Shown: positions 16,959 to 25,130, counted from the stretch's first letter. The stretch: 39,390 nt of DNA from Candidatus Kapaibacterium sp. (GCA_017882165.1 JADGPZ010000010.1:1-39390), one strand, 5' to 3'. Program-made: numbers and translations. Notes: a model not told the origin generated them from the letters alone.

Positions 16959-18989
16959 TCAGTGACTCACAGCAATGCCGACAGTCCCAATCACCGCGCC
17001 TCCCGCTGTGATCCGGACAAACGCCATGCCGTCCATCGAAGGCAGCGTAATTGGGATCTCATGCTCTCCCTCGCTCAGATGGCCGACATCCTGAGTGCGA
17101 ACCAGCCGCGCGGCGGCATCGTAGAGGCGAAGCGTGACGGCTTCCAGATCGGAAGCGGCGATGAAGCGAAGTGTGGTGTGATCGGCGGCAGGATTAGGCT
17201 CGATAGTTAGGTGCGTGCTGAGTGCAGGCGAAGGATCCACCGATTGGGGGGCTTCTCCGGCGCCGAAAAGTGTCACCCAGTATACAGCATACTGATCCTC
17301 ATCAGTTGCAATCGTTAGTGTTGCCGAGTAGGATTGTGCTTGCGTTGGGTTGAACCGAACCCGAATCCTACCATGCCCACCCGTAGCGAGATCGTGAAGC
17401 GATGTGTCGAGAAGTTGAAAGCCTGACCCTTTGAGTGTGTAGCTCAAGATCTTAATATCGCTGGTACTGGTGTTCGCAATAGTCAAATCTTTGTCGGAGG
17501 TCGAGTTGACGGAAACAGGGTAAAAATACATGAGCACCGGGCAGCTTAGGGCAGCTCTCAGTGTGTCTCCAAACATCGCAAGACTTGTAGGACAACAGAA
17601 ATCGATCACGTCAGCACCGTAGCTATGCTCATAGTCATCAGTGTAATCGATAAAAGTGATTTCATTGAAGATAATCTGGTCTCTAAAGTTGAAGCTCGAT
17701 CGCGAGTAACTTAAGTTCTTCAAATAGACCTCGGCACTCAGCGCGTCAACGTTCCAATAGCCTCGCTCTTTGAGGTCAAACGAGAGAACGACATGATTCA
17801 CTGTATCGAGGGTCATGTTGAGCCAGAGCATATCGGTTGGGTAGTCTCCCTTTAGGAGGAGCCAACCCGTAGAATCGACGCGAAGGATGTCCGCGCGCGT
17901 GAAGAACTGCTGAGAACTTGGGAATCTCGATGAAAAGAGTGAATCGGCGCTTGGAAGTCTCGTATATTGATGCCGGGTTTCCTGGCCGCCGAATTGCGAC
18001 CATCCATATCCCGAGTAATTTCCGAATGCACTGTACTTGATCCATATCGTATCCGGAAACGGCCAAAGCATCGGGTCAATGCCTTTTGCGGTGCCAGTCA
18101 GCACGGTAGCATACACGTTCGAAAAGGCTTCATCTGTCACTACCTGAAGCGTATCGGTGTACTGTTGATCGTATCGAGGTGCAAAGCGAATGACGATTCT
18201 TCCGCTATCGAATGGAGCGATGGTGTGTAAGTTAGAGTCCACAAGAGAAAATCCATCGTCTGGAGTCGTGAATCCATACCGAAGAATATGCAACGGGATA
18301 TTGTTTGCGTTTCGGAATACGATCGCAGAATCCTTGTGACCTCCCGCAACACCAACTCCAAAATCGACCGTGTCTGGTGGCCGGAATGTGCATGCGAGAT
18401 GCTGCCCGAAAATATCGAGGGTCGGATTCCCACCGGGAGATTCAAGATTGCTGACCGCTGACCATTGACTCGGGAACCCAATAGTGCGTCCGTAGCGAAG
18501 GATGGACACATGACGATTGAAATCGCTATCCGGCGAGTGAATGCCAAGCGAATCATAGATGAGGTCGCTCATCTTTAGATCACAACTTCCCAAGGCGCTT
18601 GGAGCGTCGTTAATCTCCGAATGATATGTGAGCGAAGTAATGTGGTGCCTCAGGGTGTCTAGTTCGAGCACAAGGACTGCCTCAATTGCATACCCATGCA
18701 GCGCGAAGTGCCAGCCCAGCGAGTCCACAAATGAAATCTCATCGCGCGTCAGCGTCCACGCGTATCCGGGGCGAGTTGGAGATCCGGGCCCTGCTGGCTC
18801 ATATATAGTGCCTGTGGCCGGTTGATTTGGCGGCCAATTGCCGGTGTAGCTGATGCTGCCGGGCAGTGTGAAGGAAAAATTAATCGGTACCCGAAACGGC
18901 CACTGCGTCGAGTCGATCACACTGGCGATGCTTCGGCCGGGAAGTGCCGAAGCGAGGAGAAGACCAGCGATGAGGAGCTTGAACTTCAC
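16959..18989 (-). CDS. T9SS-secreted ASH-domain protein (paralog A, two-module)
   Basis: I chose the GTG at 18989, which gives a compact signal peptide (MKFKLLIAGLLLASALPG); a GTG seven codons upstream at 19010 is also possible. The product has 676 residues (683 from the alternative start). It contains two copies of a module that starts with WPF and continues into a beta-rich region and an ASH domain (VDFGVGVAGGHKDSAIVFRN; then DLTIANTSTSDIKILSYTLK). The C-terminus (LTIEPNPAADHTTLRF, LYDAAARLVRTQDVG, FVRITAGG) is a T9SS sorting domain. It is a tandem paralog of the gene at 19067-20260: leader, signal peptide and sorting domain are nearly the same, while the middle is diverged. Function unknown; a secreted or surface-anchored structural protein is likely. 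Confidence 0.85.
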   Translation of the reverse strand: MKFKLLIAGLLLASALPGRSIASVIDSTQWPFRVPINFSFTLPGSISYTGNWPPNQPATGTIYEPAGPGSPTRPGYAWTLTRDEISFVDSLGWHFALHGYAIEAVLVLELDTLRHHITSLTYHSEINDAPSALGSCDLKMSDLIYDSLGIHSPDSDFNRHVSILRYGRTIGFPSQWSAVSNLESPGGNPTLDIFGQHLACTFRPPDTVDFGVGVAGGHKDSAIVFRNANNIPLHILRYGFTTPDDGFSLVDSNLHTIAPFDSGRIVIRFAPRYDQQYTDTLQVVTDEAFSNVYATVLTGTAKGIDPMLWPFPDTIWIKYSAFGNYSGYGWSQFGGQETRHQYTRLPSADSLFSSRFPSSQQFFTRADILRVDSTGWLLLKGDYPTDMLWLNMTLDTVNHVVLSFDLKERGYWNVDALSAEVYLKNLSYSRSSFNFRDQIIFNEITFIDYTDDYEHSYGADVIDFCCPTSLAMFGDTLRAALSCPVLMYFYPVSVNSTSDKDLTIANTSTSDIKILSYTLKGSGFQLLDTSLHDLATGGHGRIRVRFNPTQAQSYSATLTIATDEDQYAVYWVTLFGAGEAPQSVDPSPALSTHLTIEPNPAADHTTLRFIAASDLEAVTLRLYDAAARLVRTQDVGHLSEGEHEIPITLPSMDGMAFVRITAGGAVIGTVGIAVSH

Positions 18990-19052
18990 AGCGAATGGAA
19001 ACGCGAGCACGCGCTATTCGTTCGCAGGGCAGCGAGGATTGACCTAACGCAC
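18894..19052 (-). repeat. Duplicated 5' block of paralog A (copy of 20165-20323)
   Basis: About 159 bp aligns without gaps to 20165-20323 with only about six differences. It covers the first ~25 codons, the leader, and at its outer edge GTGCGTTAG, which corresponds to the last codons and stop of metG (GTGCGGTAG) in the other copy. Confidence 0.85.
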
Positions 19053-19066
19053 GAACAACGCTCACG

Positions 19067-20260
19067 TCATTGGACGACGATTTTCAAATTTCCGACAGCC
19101 CTTTCGCCAGCGGTAACACGGGCAAGATAGATGCCCGATGTGCTGGGAAGTTCAATCGGAATCTCATTCAGTCCCGCACTCAGATGACCGAACGACTTGC
19201 TCACAACAAGCCGGGCGGCGGCATCGTAGATGCGAAGCGTGACGGCTTCCAGATTGGAAGCGGCGGTGATGCGAAGGGTGGCGTGGTCGGTGGTGGGATT
19301 CGGTGATACTTGAATGAGACTCTCTAATCCTAATCCGGGCGCAACAGATTGCAGCGGCTGCACAGAACCGGTCAGGCTAATCGCGTAAGAATTGGTGACC
19401 TCTTGATCCGTCACAATCTTGATCGTGTCAAAATAGGTTTGCCGCTTCGTTGGCAAGAATCGAATCGTAATTGTCCCGCTATCCTGCGCTGGAATGGAAT
19501 GAAGAGTCGTGTCTTGGAGGAAGAAGCCGCTGTCGTGATTCAAAAGATCATATGCAAGAACAGTGAGTACCGTATCGCTGAAGTTATGGATAGCAAACGT
19601 AGAATCACGATTCATATTGAGAATAAGTGGGCCAAAGTCAAGGAGTGATAGAGTCTGAAAACCCGGTACTAACGTCTTTCCAAAGATAGAGAGGCCCGTG
19701 ATGCAACAGAACGTCTCCTTCGTTTCGCTCTTGCTGGTTTGGTAATCGGAAGAGTAATAAGTCGAGACGAAGTGGCGCCACAAATCATTGTTTGTGAAAT
19801 CAATCGCATTCTTGTTGTAAGATAAATTTGATAAGACCAGATCGTAATAGTTGTTGTATTGAAAATGGAGAAACCATTCGTGAAAAAAGAACTTCACAAT
19901 CTCATGCTTATTAGTATCCAGCACGAGATCAAGTGATGCGGAACTCGCAATATTGCTTTTACTCAGATGCCAGCCACTCGAATCGATCGACTTAAGGTCG
20001 TTCAATGAGAATGTTGTTATCGTGTATGGCGAAAGAAATGCTAACGGTGTCTCACTGTTCCAGTGCGTCCATGTGCTATCAATCGGAGAGCCGCCTTGAA
20101 CACTTTGACTGAGGTGGGTCGTAAATCTTCCGCTGAGCGTATAAGTAATTGATATTGTATCCGGAAACGGCCACTGCGTCGAGTCAATCACACCGGCGAA
20201 GCTTCGGCCGGGAAGTGCCGAAGCGAGGAGAAGACCAGCGATGAGGAGCTTGAACTTCAC
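19067..20260 (-). CDS. T9SS-secreted ASH-domain protein (paralog B, one-module)
   Basis: The GTG at 20260 starts the same signal peptide as paralog A (MKFKLLIAGLLLASALPG, then RSFAG); a GTG at 20281 is the alternative start. The product has 397 residues (404 from the alternative start) and one module: WPFPDTISITYTLSG, a beta-rich stretch, CCITGLSIFGKTL, and an ASH domain (LLDFGPLILNMNRDSTFAIH, then QDSGTITIRFLP). The T9SS sorting domain follows (IQVSPNPTTDHATLRI, IYDAAARLVVSKSFG, GIYLARVTAG). The two-module paralog A looks like a module-duplicated version. The gene begins 54 nt after the metG stop on the same strand, so it may be read from the metG promoter. Confidence 0.85.
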   Translation of the reverse strand: MKFKLLIAGLLLASALPGRSFAGVIDSTQWPFPDTISITYTLSGRFTTHLSQSVQGGSPIDSTWTHWNSETPLAFLSPYTITTFSLNDLKSIDSSGWHLSKSNIASSASLDLVLDTNKHEIVKFFFHEWFLHFQYNNYYDLVLSNLSYNKNAIDFTNNDLWRHFVSTYYSSDYQTSKSETKETFCCITGLSIFGKTLVPGFQTLSLLDFGPLILNMNRDSTFAIHNFSDTVLTVLAYDLLNHDSGFFLQDTTLHSIPAQDSGTITIRFLPTKRQTYFDTIKIVTDQEVTNSYAISLTGSVQPLQSVAPGLGLESLIQVSPNPTTDHATLRITAASNLEAVTLRIYDAAARLVVSKSFGHLSAGLNEIPIELPSTSGIYLARVTAGERAVGNLKIVVQ

Positions 20261-20323
20261 AGCGAATGGAAACGCGAGCACACGCCATTCGTTCGCAGGG
20301 CAGCGAGGATTGACCTACCGCAC
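20165..20323 (-). repeat. Duplicated 5' block of paralog B, including the metG stop
   Basis: Partner of 18894-19052. Here the block runs from the end of metG (last two sense codons and TAG) through the leader and signal peptide. Because this copy makes sense as metG tail plus intergenic leader, it is probably the source of the duplication. Confidence 0.85.
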
Positions 20324-22477
20324 CTCGAGTCCATCAGGACTGGCCCATTCCGGCGCTACCAGCGATACAACGCCGTTCTCATCGTTCACCGCCAGCAGCA
20401 TTCCGTTCGACTCCTGCCCCATCAGCTTCGCCGGCTTCAGGTTCGCAACGACGACGATCATCTTGCCGACTAATTGTTCCGGTGTGTACTTCTCGCCAAT
20501 ACCGGCAACGATCTGGCGTTTCTCATCGCCCAAAGAGATTTGGAGCTTGATCAGCTTCTTCGATTTCGGCACGCGCTCGGCTTCGAGAATGAGCGCCGTG
20601 CGGAGCTTGATCTTCTTAAAGTCGTCGATGGAGATGAGTGCTGAGTGCTCTGGCGCAACCATGGTTGCACCAGAAGTGCTGAGTGCTGAGTCCGCGTGGT
20701 GGGCGCCGACCCCGGCGCCCACAGCATCGACTTTGGCTGCCATCGTTTCTAATCGCTTCACTTCTTCAGCCACGGTTTCGTCCTCGATTTTGTGGAATAG
20801 AATTTCAATCGGACCAAGCACGACCTGTCCGTGGAGCTTCGGCTCGTGCGCGTTGTCCCAGTTTTCTTCGGAGCCATCGCTTCCGAGTGTCGAAAGAATT
20901 CGCTTTGAGGCATCGGGCGTGATCGGGGCGAAGTAAATCGCAAGCGCGCGCAGGGCTTCGAGGCATGAACGAATGACTTTCGCGGCTTCCTCTTTATCGG
21001 ACTTGATCAGCTTCCACGGCTCGGCGTCGTTGAAGTATTTATTTGCCGAGCGGGCCAAGTCCATCGTTTCGCTGGTTGCTTCGCGCAAGCGGAATCGCTC
21101 GTAGAGATCGGCAATGTCCTTCGCGCGCATTCCGAATCCGGCGAGTAGAGCATTCCCTGCTACATCGAGTTCTTTGCGGTTGCCCATGATCTTGTTCTCG
21201 AAGTGCTTCGAGGCAAATGTCAGCACGCGGTTCGCGAAATTTCCGAAGATGTCGGCCAGCTCATTGTTCACATGCGCCTGAAACTCGCGCCACGTGAAGT
21301 CAGAGTCCTTCTGCTCCGGCAGCATCGTCGCAATCGCATAGCGGATCACATCCGCCGGATACCGTTCGAGCATCTCGTGCAGTTCGATGATCCACCCACG
21401 CGATTTCGAAAGTTTCTGCGATTCGAGATTCATAAACTCGTTCGCGGGGACGTTATCGGGAAGGATGAAGGAGCTTTCGAAGGATGAAGGATGAGGGATG
21501 AGGGATGAAGGATTGCTTCCCGCACCAGCTTTGGCTGCATTGTATGCCATCAGCATTGCCGGGAAGAGAATGGTGTGGAAGACGATATTATCCTTTCCCA
21601 AAAATGCGACCCAGCGTGTGTTCTCATCCTGCCACCATGTCTGCCAATCGGGAGGGTGTGCTTCCTTAGTTGCGCTGATGTATCCAATCGGCGCGTCGAA
21701 CCATACGTAAAGCACTTTGCCCTCGGCGCCTTCGAGCGGCACGGGAATGCCCCAGGTGAGATCGCGCGTGATGGGACGGTCCTGCAATCCGGCCTTCAGC
21801 CAGCTTCGTGCGCCTTGCAGGACGTTGTCCTTCCAATCGCGGCGGTGACTCTCGACGTAGTCCTCAAGCTGATTTTGAAATCGGGAGAGCGCGAAATACC
21901 AATGCTTCGTCGCTCGCAGGACGGGCTTTGTGCCACTCACCTTCGAGCGCGGCTCGATCAGTTCGGTTTGATCCAGGTACGTGCCGCATCGTTCGCATTG
22001 GTCGCCGCGCGCGTTTGGATTCGAACAGACCGGACACGTCCCCTCGACGTATCGATCCGGCAGGAACATCTTCGCCTCTTCATCATAGAGTTGCGGTACT
22101 TCTCTCGGGATGAGATACCCGCCATCATGCACCGTCAGGAAGAATTGCTGCGCCGTCTCGCGGTGCGTTGCGCTCGAAGTGCGTCCGTAATAGTCAAACG
22201 AGATTCCGAGCTTCTCGAACGATGCCTTGTTCAGCGTATGATTCCGGTCGATGATGACCTGTGGCGTGACGCCTTCTTTCTCGGCGGAGATGGTGATCGC
22301 CGCGCCAAGCTCATCGGAACCGCAGATGAAGAGGATTTCTTCGCCCCTCAATCGCTTGAACCGGGCGTAAAGATCGGCCGGAAGGTAGCAGCCGGCCAGG
22401 TGCCCGACGTGTGATGGGGCATTGACATACGGCAGCGCCGCAGTAATGAGGGTGCGCTTGAAATCTGGCATAGGCAA
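20315..22477 (-). CDS. metG: Methionyl-tRNA synthetase with C-terminal tRNA-binding domain
   Basis: The enzyme charges tRNA-Met with methionine for translation. The 720-residue product is long but typical of the zinc-containing type with a C-terminal EMAP/Trbp111-like domain. Visible motifs: HIGH-type signature HVGH (23-26), zinc knuckle cysteines 148, 151, 161 and 164, and KMSKS-type KLSKS (355-359). An alpha-helical anticodon-binding domain follows, and residues ~616-720 (IDDFKKIKLRTALILEAERV, then ANLKPAKLMGQESNGMLLA) form the tRNA-binding OB fold. Two in-frame insertions coded by repeats are odd: ~18 residues (SNPSSLIPHPSSFESSF, about 322-340) within the catalytic half just before KLSKS, and ~30 residues (586-615) in the linker before the OB fold. 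Both look tolerated, since the frame and all motifs are intact. Confidence 0.96.
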   Translation of the reverse strand: MPMPDFKRTLITAALPYVNAPSHVGHLAGCYLPADLYARFKRLRGEEILFICGSDELGAAITISAEKEGVTPQVIIDRNHTLNKASFEKLGISFDYYGRTSSATHRETAQQFFLTVHDGGYLIPREVPQLYDEEAKMFLPDRYVEGTCPVCSNPNARGDQCERCGTYLDQTELIEPRSKVSGTKPVLRATKHWYFALSRFQNQLEDYVESHRRDWKDNVLQGARSWLKAGLQDRPITRDLTWGIPVPLEGAEGKVLYVWFDAPIGYISATKEAHPPDWQTWWQDENTRWVAFLGKDNIVFHTILFPAMLMAYNAAKAGAGSNPSSLIPHPSSFESSFILPDNVPANEFMNLESQKLSKSRGWIIELHEMLERYPADVIRYAIATMLPEQKDSDFTWREFQAHVNNELADIFGNFANRVLTFASKHFENKIMGNRKELDVAGNALLAGFGMRAKDIADLYERFRLREATSETMDLARSANKYFNDAEPWKLIKSDKEEAAKVIRSCLEALRALAIYFAPITPDASKRILSTLGSDGSEENWDNAHEPKLHGQVVLGPIEILFHKIEDETVAEEVKRLETMAAKVDAVGAGVGAHHADSALSTSGATMVAPEHSALISIDDFKKIKLRTALILEAERVPKSKKLIKLQISLGDEKRQIVAGIGEKYTPEQLVGKMIVVVANLKPAKLMGQESNGMLLAVNDENGVVSLVAPEWASPDGLEVR
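20635..20722 (-). repeat. Composite repeat insertion inside metG (linker)
   Basis: In order: two TGAGTGC heptads (20635-20648), a 26-bp palindrome with one mismatched pair (20649-20674, centre CCATGG), three more heptads (GAAGTGC, TGAGTGC, TGAGTCC, 20673-20693), then an exact 10-bp hairpin GTGGGCGCCG/CGGCGCCCAC with ACCC loop (20699-20722). It codes for about 30 low-complexity residues between the anticodon-binding domain and the C-terminal tRNA-binding domain of MetG. Confidence 0.8.
21460..21513 (-). repeat. Heptanucleotide tandem repeat inside metG (catalytic domain)
   Basis: On the plus strand: GAAGGAT, GAAGGAG, a 5-nt interruption, then GAAGGAT, GAAGGAT, GAGGGAT, GAGGGAT, GAAGGAT. Read on the minus strand it codes SNPSSLIPHPSSFESSF. 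It lies between the FPAMLMAYN and LPDNVPANEF segments that normally sit close together in MetG. Confidence 0.85.
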
Positions 22478-22564
22478 TGCCTAACACAGAACGACGGCCA
22501 TAGGGCACCCGCCGAAAGGGAAAATTTTCCTGTAACTTTTAGCTCACAAAAGCATTATACTATC

Positions 22565-23137
22565 ATGAAGCCTTACATCCCATTTCTGTTCCTGCTGGCC
22601 GCATGCGCGCCGACATCCCCAAATCCTTCGACCGACTTCCTGAATTCGAACGCGGAGTGGTCCGGTAATGTCTCGGCGCTCTATGCGCTCACATCGGTCG
22701 GCTCCGGCACAGGGATCGAGGTCAAGTGGCGAGACTCGACAGAACAAGTCCACAAGCTGAGTGATTATCAGGGTAAGCCCGTCGTTCTCGCCTTCGGTCT
22801 GACGACCGACGCTTTCTCAGATCAGCAATTTGCCGCGCTCGATTCAGTGCGAACCGAGATGGGCGATAGCGTCCGCACCATCGCGATTGCCAATGATCCA
22901 AGCGGATTCCGCACGGTCTCGATCTATGCGTCGTCGCATCACCGCACAAGTCAATTCATCTCGGACTCCACCGAGCGCGTGGAGATCCAATTTGCGCAGG
23001 CCGTCGGGCCAACCTACTATCGAACGGAATCCTTCGTGCTCGGTCTGAATGGCACGGTTGTCAGTGGAAGCTTCACGCCGGGCGCTTCGACGAAGGACTC
23101 CCTCGAATACTACGCGCGCAAGGCATACCATCCCTGA
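22565..23137 (+). CDS. Lipoprotein with thioredoxin-like fold lacking the redox cysteines
   Basis: The 190-residue protein has a lipoprotein signal peptide with lipobox LAAC (Cys14), so it should be membrane-anchored on the periplasmic side. Residues ~60-175 follow the layout of Sco1/AhpC-TSA-type thioredoxin folds (KLSDYQGKPVVLAFGLTTDAF, QQFAALDSVRTEMGDSVRTIAI, SFVLGLNGTVV). Where a CxxC redox motif would stand, the sequence is TTDAF; apart from the lipobox cysteine there is no cysteine in the mature part. A thiol-redox role is therefore unlikely; a binding or chaperone role is possible. It is divergent from metG and converges with the next gene (4 bp between stops). Confidence 0.75.
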   Translation: MKPYIPFLFLLAACAPTSPNPSTDFLNSNAEWSGNVSALYALTSVGSGTGIEVKWRDSTEQVHKLSDYQGKPVVLAFGLTTDAFSDQQFAALDSVRTEMGDSVRTIAIANDPSGFRTVSIYASSHHRTSQFISDSTERVEIQFAQAVGPTYYRTESFVLGLNGTVVSGSFTPGASTKDSLEYYARKAYHP

Positions 23138-23141
23138 ACCA

Positions 23142-23390
23142 TCACCACTCGCGGTGTTGCTGCTCCTCCCAGACGTGCTTGAGCACGCTTCCGCGCGCCC
23201 GCTCGACATCATCTCGTTTCTTCGCACGTAGCTTCAGCGCGGCATAGGCCGCGATCAGCATTGGTATTAATGCCGCAGCCAGCAGCAACGTAAAGAACAG
23301 CCCGACCTTGCCCGCAAACACACCGAGCGCGGCGAGCACCACGAGGATGAGGACTGCCGCAAGTGACGCGCCGAGAAGTTTGGTTGCCAT
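23142..23390 (-). CDS. Small two-helix membrane protein, hypothetical
   Basis: The product has 82 residues. Two hydrophobic segments (about 7-27 and 29-51) are followed by a basic, helical cytoplasmic tail (LRAKKRDDVERARGSVLKHVWEEQQ). I do not recognise a family. It sits next to yidD on the same strand, 46 bp downstream of it, with an 8-nt tandem repeat just upstream of its start. Function unknown. Confidence 0.65.
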   Translation of the reverse strand: MATKLLGASLAAVLILVVLAALGVFAGKVGLFFTLLLAAALIPMLIAAYAALKLRAKKRDDVERARGSVLKHVWEEQQHREW

Positions 23391-23392
23391 AC

Positions 23393-23424
23393 TTGAAGTC
23401 TGAAGTGCTGAAGTGCTAAGGTGC
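23393..23424. repeat. Octanucleotide tandem repeat TGAAGTGC
   Basis: Four 8-nt units, TTGAAGTC, TGAAGTGC, TGAAGTGC, TAAGGTGC, lie between yidD and the small membrane protein gene. The AGTGCTGA sequence is shared with the heptads inside metG at 20635-20693. Confidence 0.55.
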
Positions 23425-23436
23425 TGTGACTGGGGG

Positions 23437-23673
23437 CTATGGTACCGGATCGAAGCCGCCCTTGTGGAGAGGGTGGCACTTTCCGATGCGTTTTACGGCA
23501 AGCCAGCCACCGGCAAATATTCCATGCCGCTGGATGGCCTGCACGGCGTACTCCGAGCAGGTCGGATAAAACCGGCACGACGGCGGAAACAGCGGCGAAA
23601 TGAGGCGCTGGTAAATGCGAATAAGGAAAATGAATACGGTCTTGATGGACTGAATAGGCCAAAACCGGCTCAA
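23437..23673 (-). CDS. yidD: YidD, membrane protein insertion efficiency factor
   Basis: The 78-residue protein matches YidD along its whole length: amphipathic N-terminus ([20 protein letters not shown]), the [15 protein letters not shown] core, [19 protein letters not shown] and a short tail. YidD helps YidC insert proteins into the inner membrane and acts at its cytoplasmic face. The only usable start is TTG at 23673, since no ATG or GTG lies between the upstream in-frame stop and the conserved region. Usually yidD lies between rnpA and yidC; here it is separated from them and diverges from the lysine aminotransferase gene, with 47 bp between the starts. Confidence 0.92.
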   Translation of the reverse strand: MSRFWPIQSIKTVFIFLIRIYQRLISPLFPPSCRFYPTCSEYAVQAIQRHGIFAGGWLAVKRIGKCHPLHKGGFDPVP

Positions 23674-23720
23674 AAGTGCCGTGAGACCTTATTCTCGCCG
23701 AGTTTTGTTTGGAAACTACT

Positions 23721-25130
23721 ATGAAAGCCTCCCAGCTAACCGAAAGCAAACCCACGACGAACGGCTTCTCTTCCCCGAAGAGCACCAAGTTCGAGCCAAT
23801 CAGCATTGCTCCTGACAAAGTCCATGAGACCCTGAACCGGCACATGCTGGCCGATGGGTTGGATCTCGTCGTCGATCTTGAACGCTCGCGCGGCTCGTGG
23901 ATCGAAGACGCCCGAAGCGGCAAGCGATTCCTCGACTTCTTTACGTTCTTTGGTTCAAGTCCGATCGGCCTGAACCATCCAAAAATGTTCGAGCCGGGGT
24001 TTCAGGAGAAACTTCGACGCGCGGCGGTCAACAAACCGTCCAGTTCGGATGCCTACACGGTGGAGATGGCCGAATTCGTTGAGACCTTTTCGCGGCTGGC
24101 AATGCCTGAGTATATGCCGCACGCCTTCTTCATCGAGGGTGGTGCGCTCGCGGTCGAGAATGCGATCAAGACGGCGTTCGATTGGAAGGTGCGTAAGAAT
24201 TTCATTCGCGGCTACACCGCCGAACGCGGCAGGATGGTTATGCACTTCCGATACGCATTTCATGGGCGCTCGGGGTACACCATGTCGCTGACGAACACCG
24301 ACCCGAACAAGACAATCTATTTTCCAAAGTTCAAAGACTGGCCACGCATCGACTCGCCGTTTTTACACTTCCCACTGACCGAAGCAACTCGCGAGCAAGC
24401 CAGCAAGGATGAAGCGCGCGCCGTACAACAGATGAAGGAAGCCTTCATCAATAATCCTGACGACATCGCGGCGATTATTATCGAGCCGATTCAGGCCGAA
24501 GGTGGCGACCATCATTTTTCACCAGCATTCTTCCGCTCCCTGCGCGAACTGGCGGACGAAAACGACGCCATGCTCATCTTCGATGAGGTGCAAACCGGCA
24601 TCGGACTGACCGGCAAGATGTGGGCGCACGAGCACTTCGTGCAGCCCGATCTCATGAGCTTCGGCAAGAAGACCCAGGTCTGCGGGTTCTTGTCGTCGAA
24701 GCGGGTCGATGAAGTGTTCGACAACGTATTCGAGCGGTCGAGCAGGATCAATTCGACCTTCGGCGGCAACTTGGTCGACATGCTGCGCTGCCAGCGGTAT
24801 CTCGAAATCATCACGGAGGAGCAACTCGTCGAGCACGCCCGAATCGAAGGCGAATTCCTGCTCGAAGAGGTTGAGAAACTTGCGATGGAATTCCCCGAGC
24901 TTGTCTCCGAGGCCCGCGGTCGCGGTCTCATGTGCGCGTTCGATCTCGCGGAAGCGCAAATGCGCGATCTTCTGAAAGCGAAGTGCTTCGAAGAGGGGCT
25001 GATCCTGATCGGCGCCGGCGACCGCTCGATCCGCTTCCGTCCGCCGCTGAATATCACACGCGACGAACTGACCGTCGGCCTTAATATCATACGGGAACAG
25101 CTCAAAGAGTTGAGCGTCAGGGATTACTAA
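23721..25130 (+). CDS. lat: L-lysine 6-transaminase (lysine epsilon-aminotransferase)
   Basis: A class III PLP-dependent aminotransferase of 469 residues that moves the epsilon-amino group of lysine to 2-oxoglutarate, giving aminoadipate semialdehyde and glutamate. I chose the ATG at 23721 over an in-frame TTG at 23709. Diagnostic segments of the LAT subgroup are visible: FLDFFTFFGSSPIGLNHPK, FIEGGALAVENAIKTAFDWK, HFRYAFHGRSGYTMSLTNT, IIIEPIQAEGGDHHF, IFDEVQTGIGLTGKMW and SFGKKTQVCGF; one lysine of the KK pair (316/317) carries PLP. The family is used in lysine breakdown, in beta-lactam precursor supply, and in stationary-phase metabolism of mycobacteria. No other lysine-pathway gene is in the window, so the pathway context is open. 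Confidence 0.92.
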   Translation: MKASQLTESKPTTNGFSSPKSTKFEPISIAPDKVHETLNRHMLADGLDLVVDLERSRGSWIEDARSGKRFLDFFTFFGSSPIGLNHPKMFEPGFQEKLRRAAVNKPSSSDAYTVEMAEFVETFSRLAMPEYMPHAFFIEGGALAVENAIKTAFDWKVRKNFIRGYTAERGRMVMHFRYAFHGRSGYTMSLTNTDPNKTIYFPKFKDWPRIDSPFLHFPLTEATREQASKDEARAVQQMKEAFINNPDDIAAIIIEPIQAEGGDHHFSPAFFRSLRELADENDAMLIFDEVQTGIGLTGKMWAHEHFVQPDLMSFGKKTQVCGFLSSKRVDEVFDNVFERSSRINSTFGGNLVDMLRCQRYLEIITEEQLVEHARIEGEFLLEEVEKLAMEFPELVSEARGRGLMCAFDLAEAQMRDLLKAKCFEEGLILIGAGDRSIRFRPPLNITRDELTVGLNIIREQLKELSVRDY

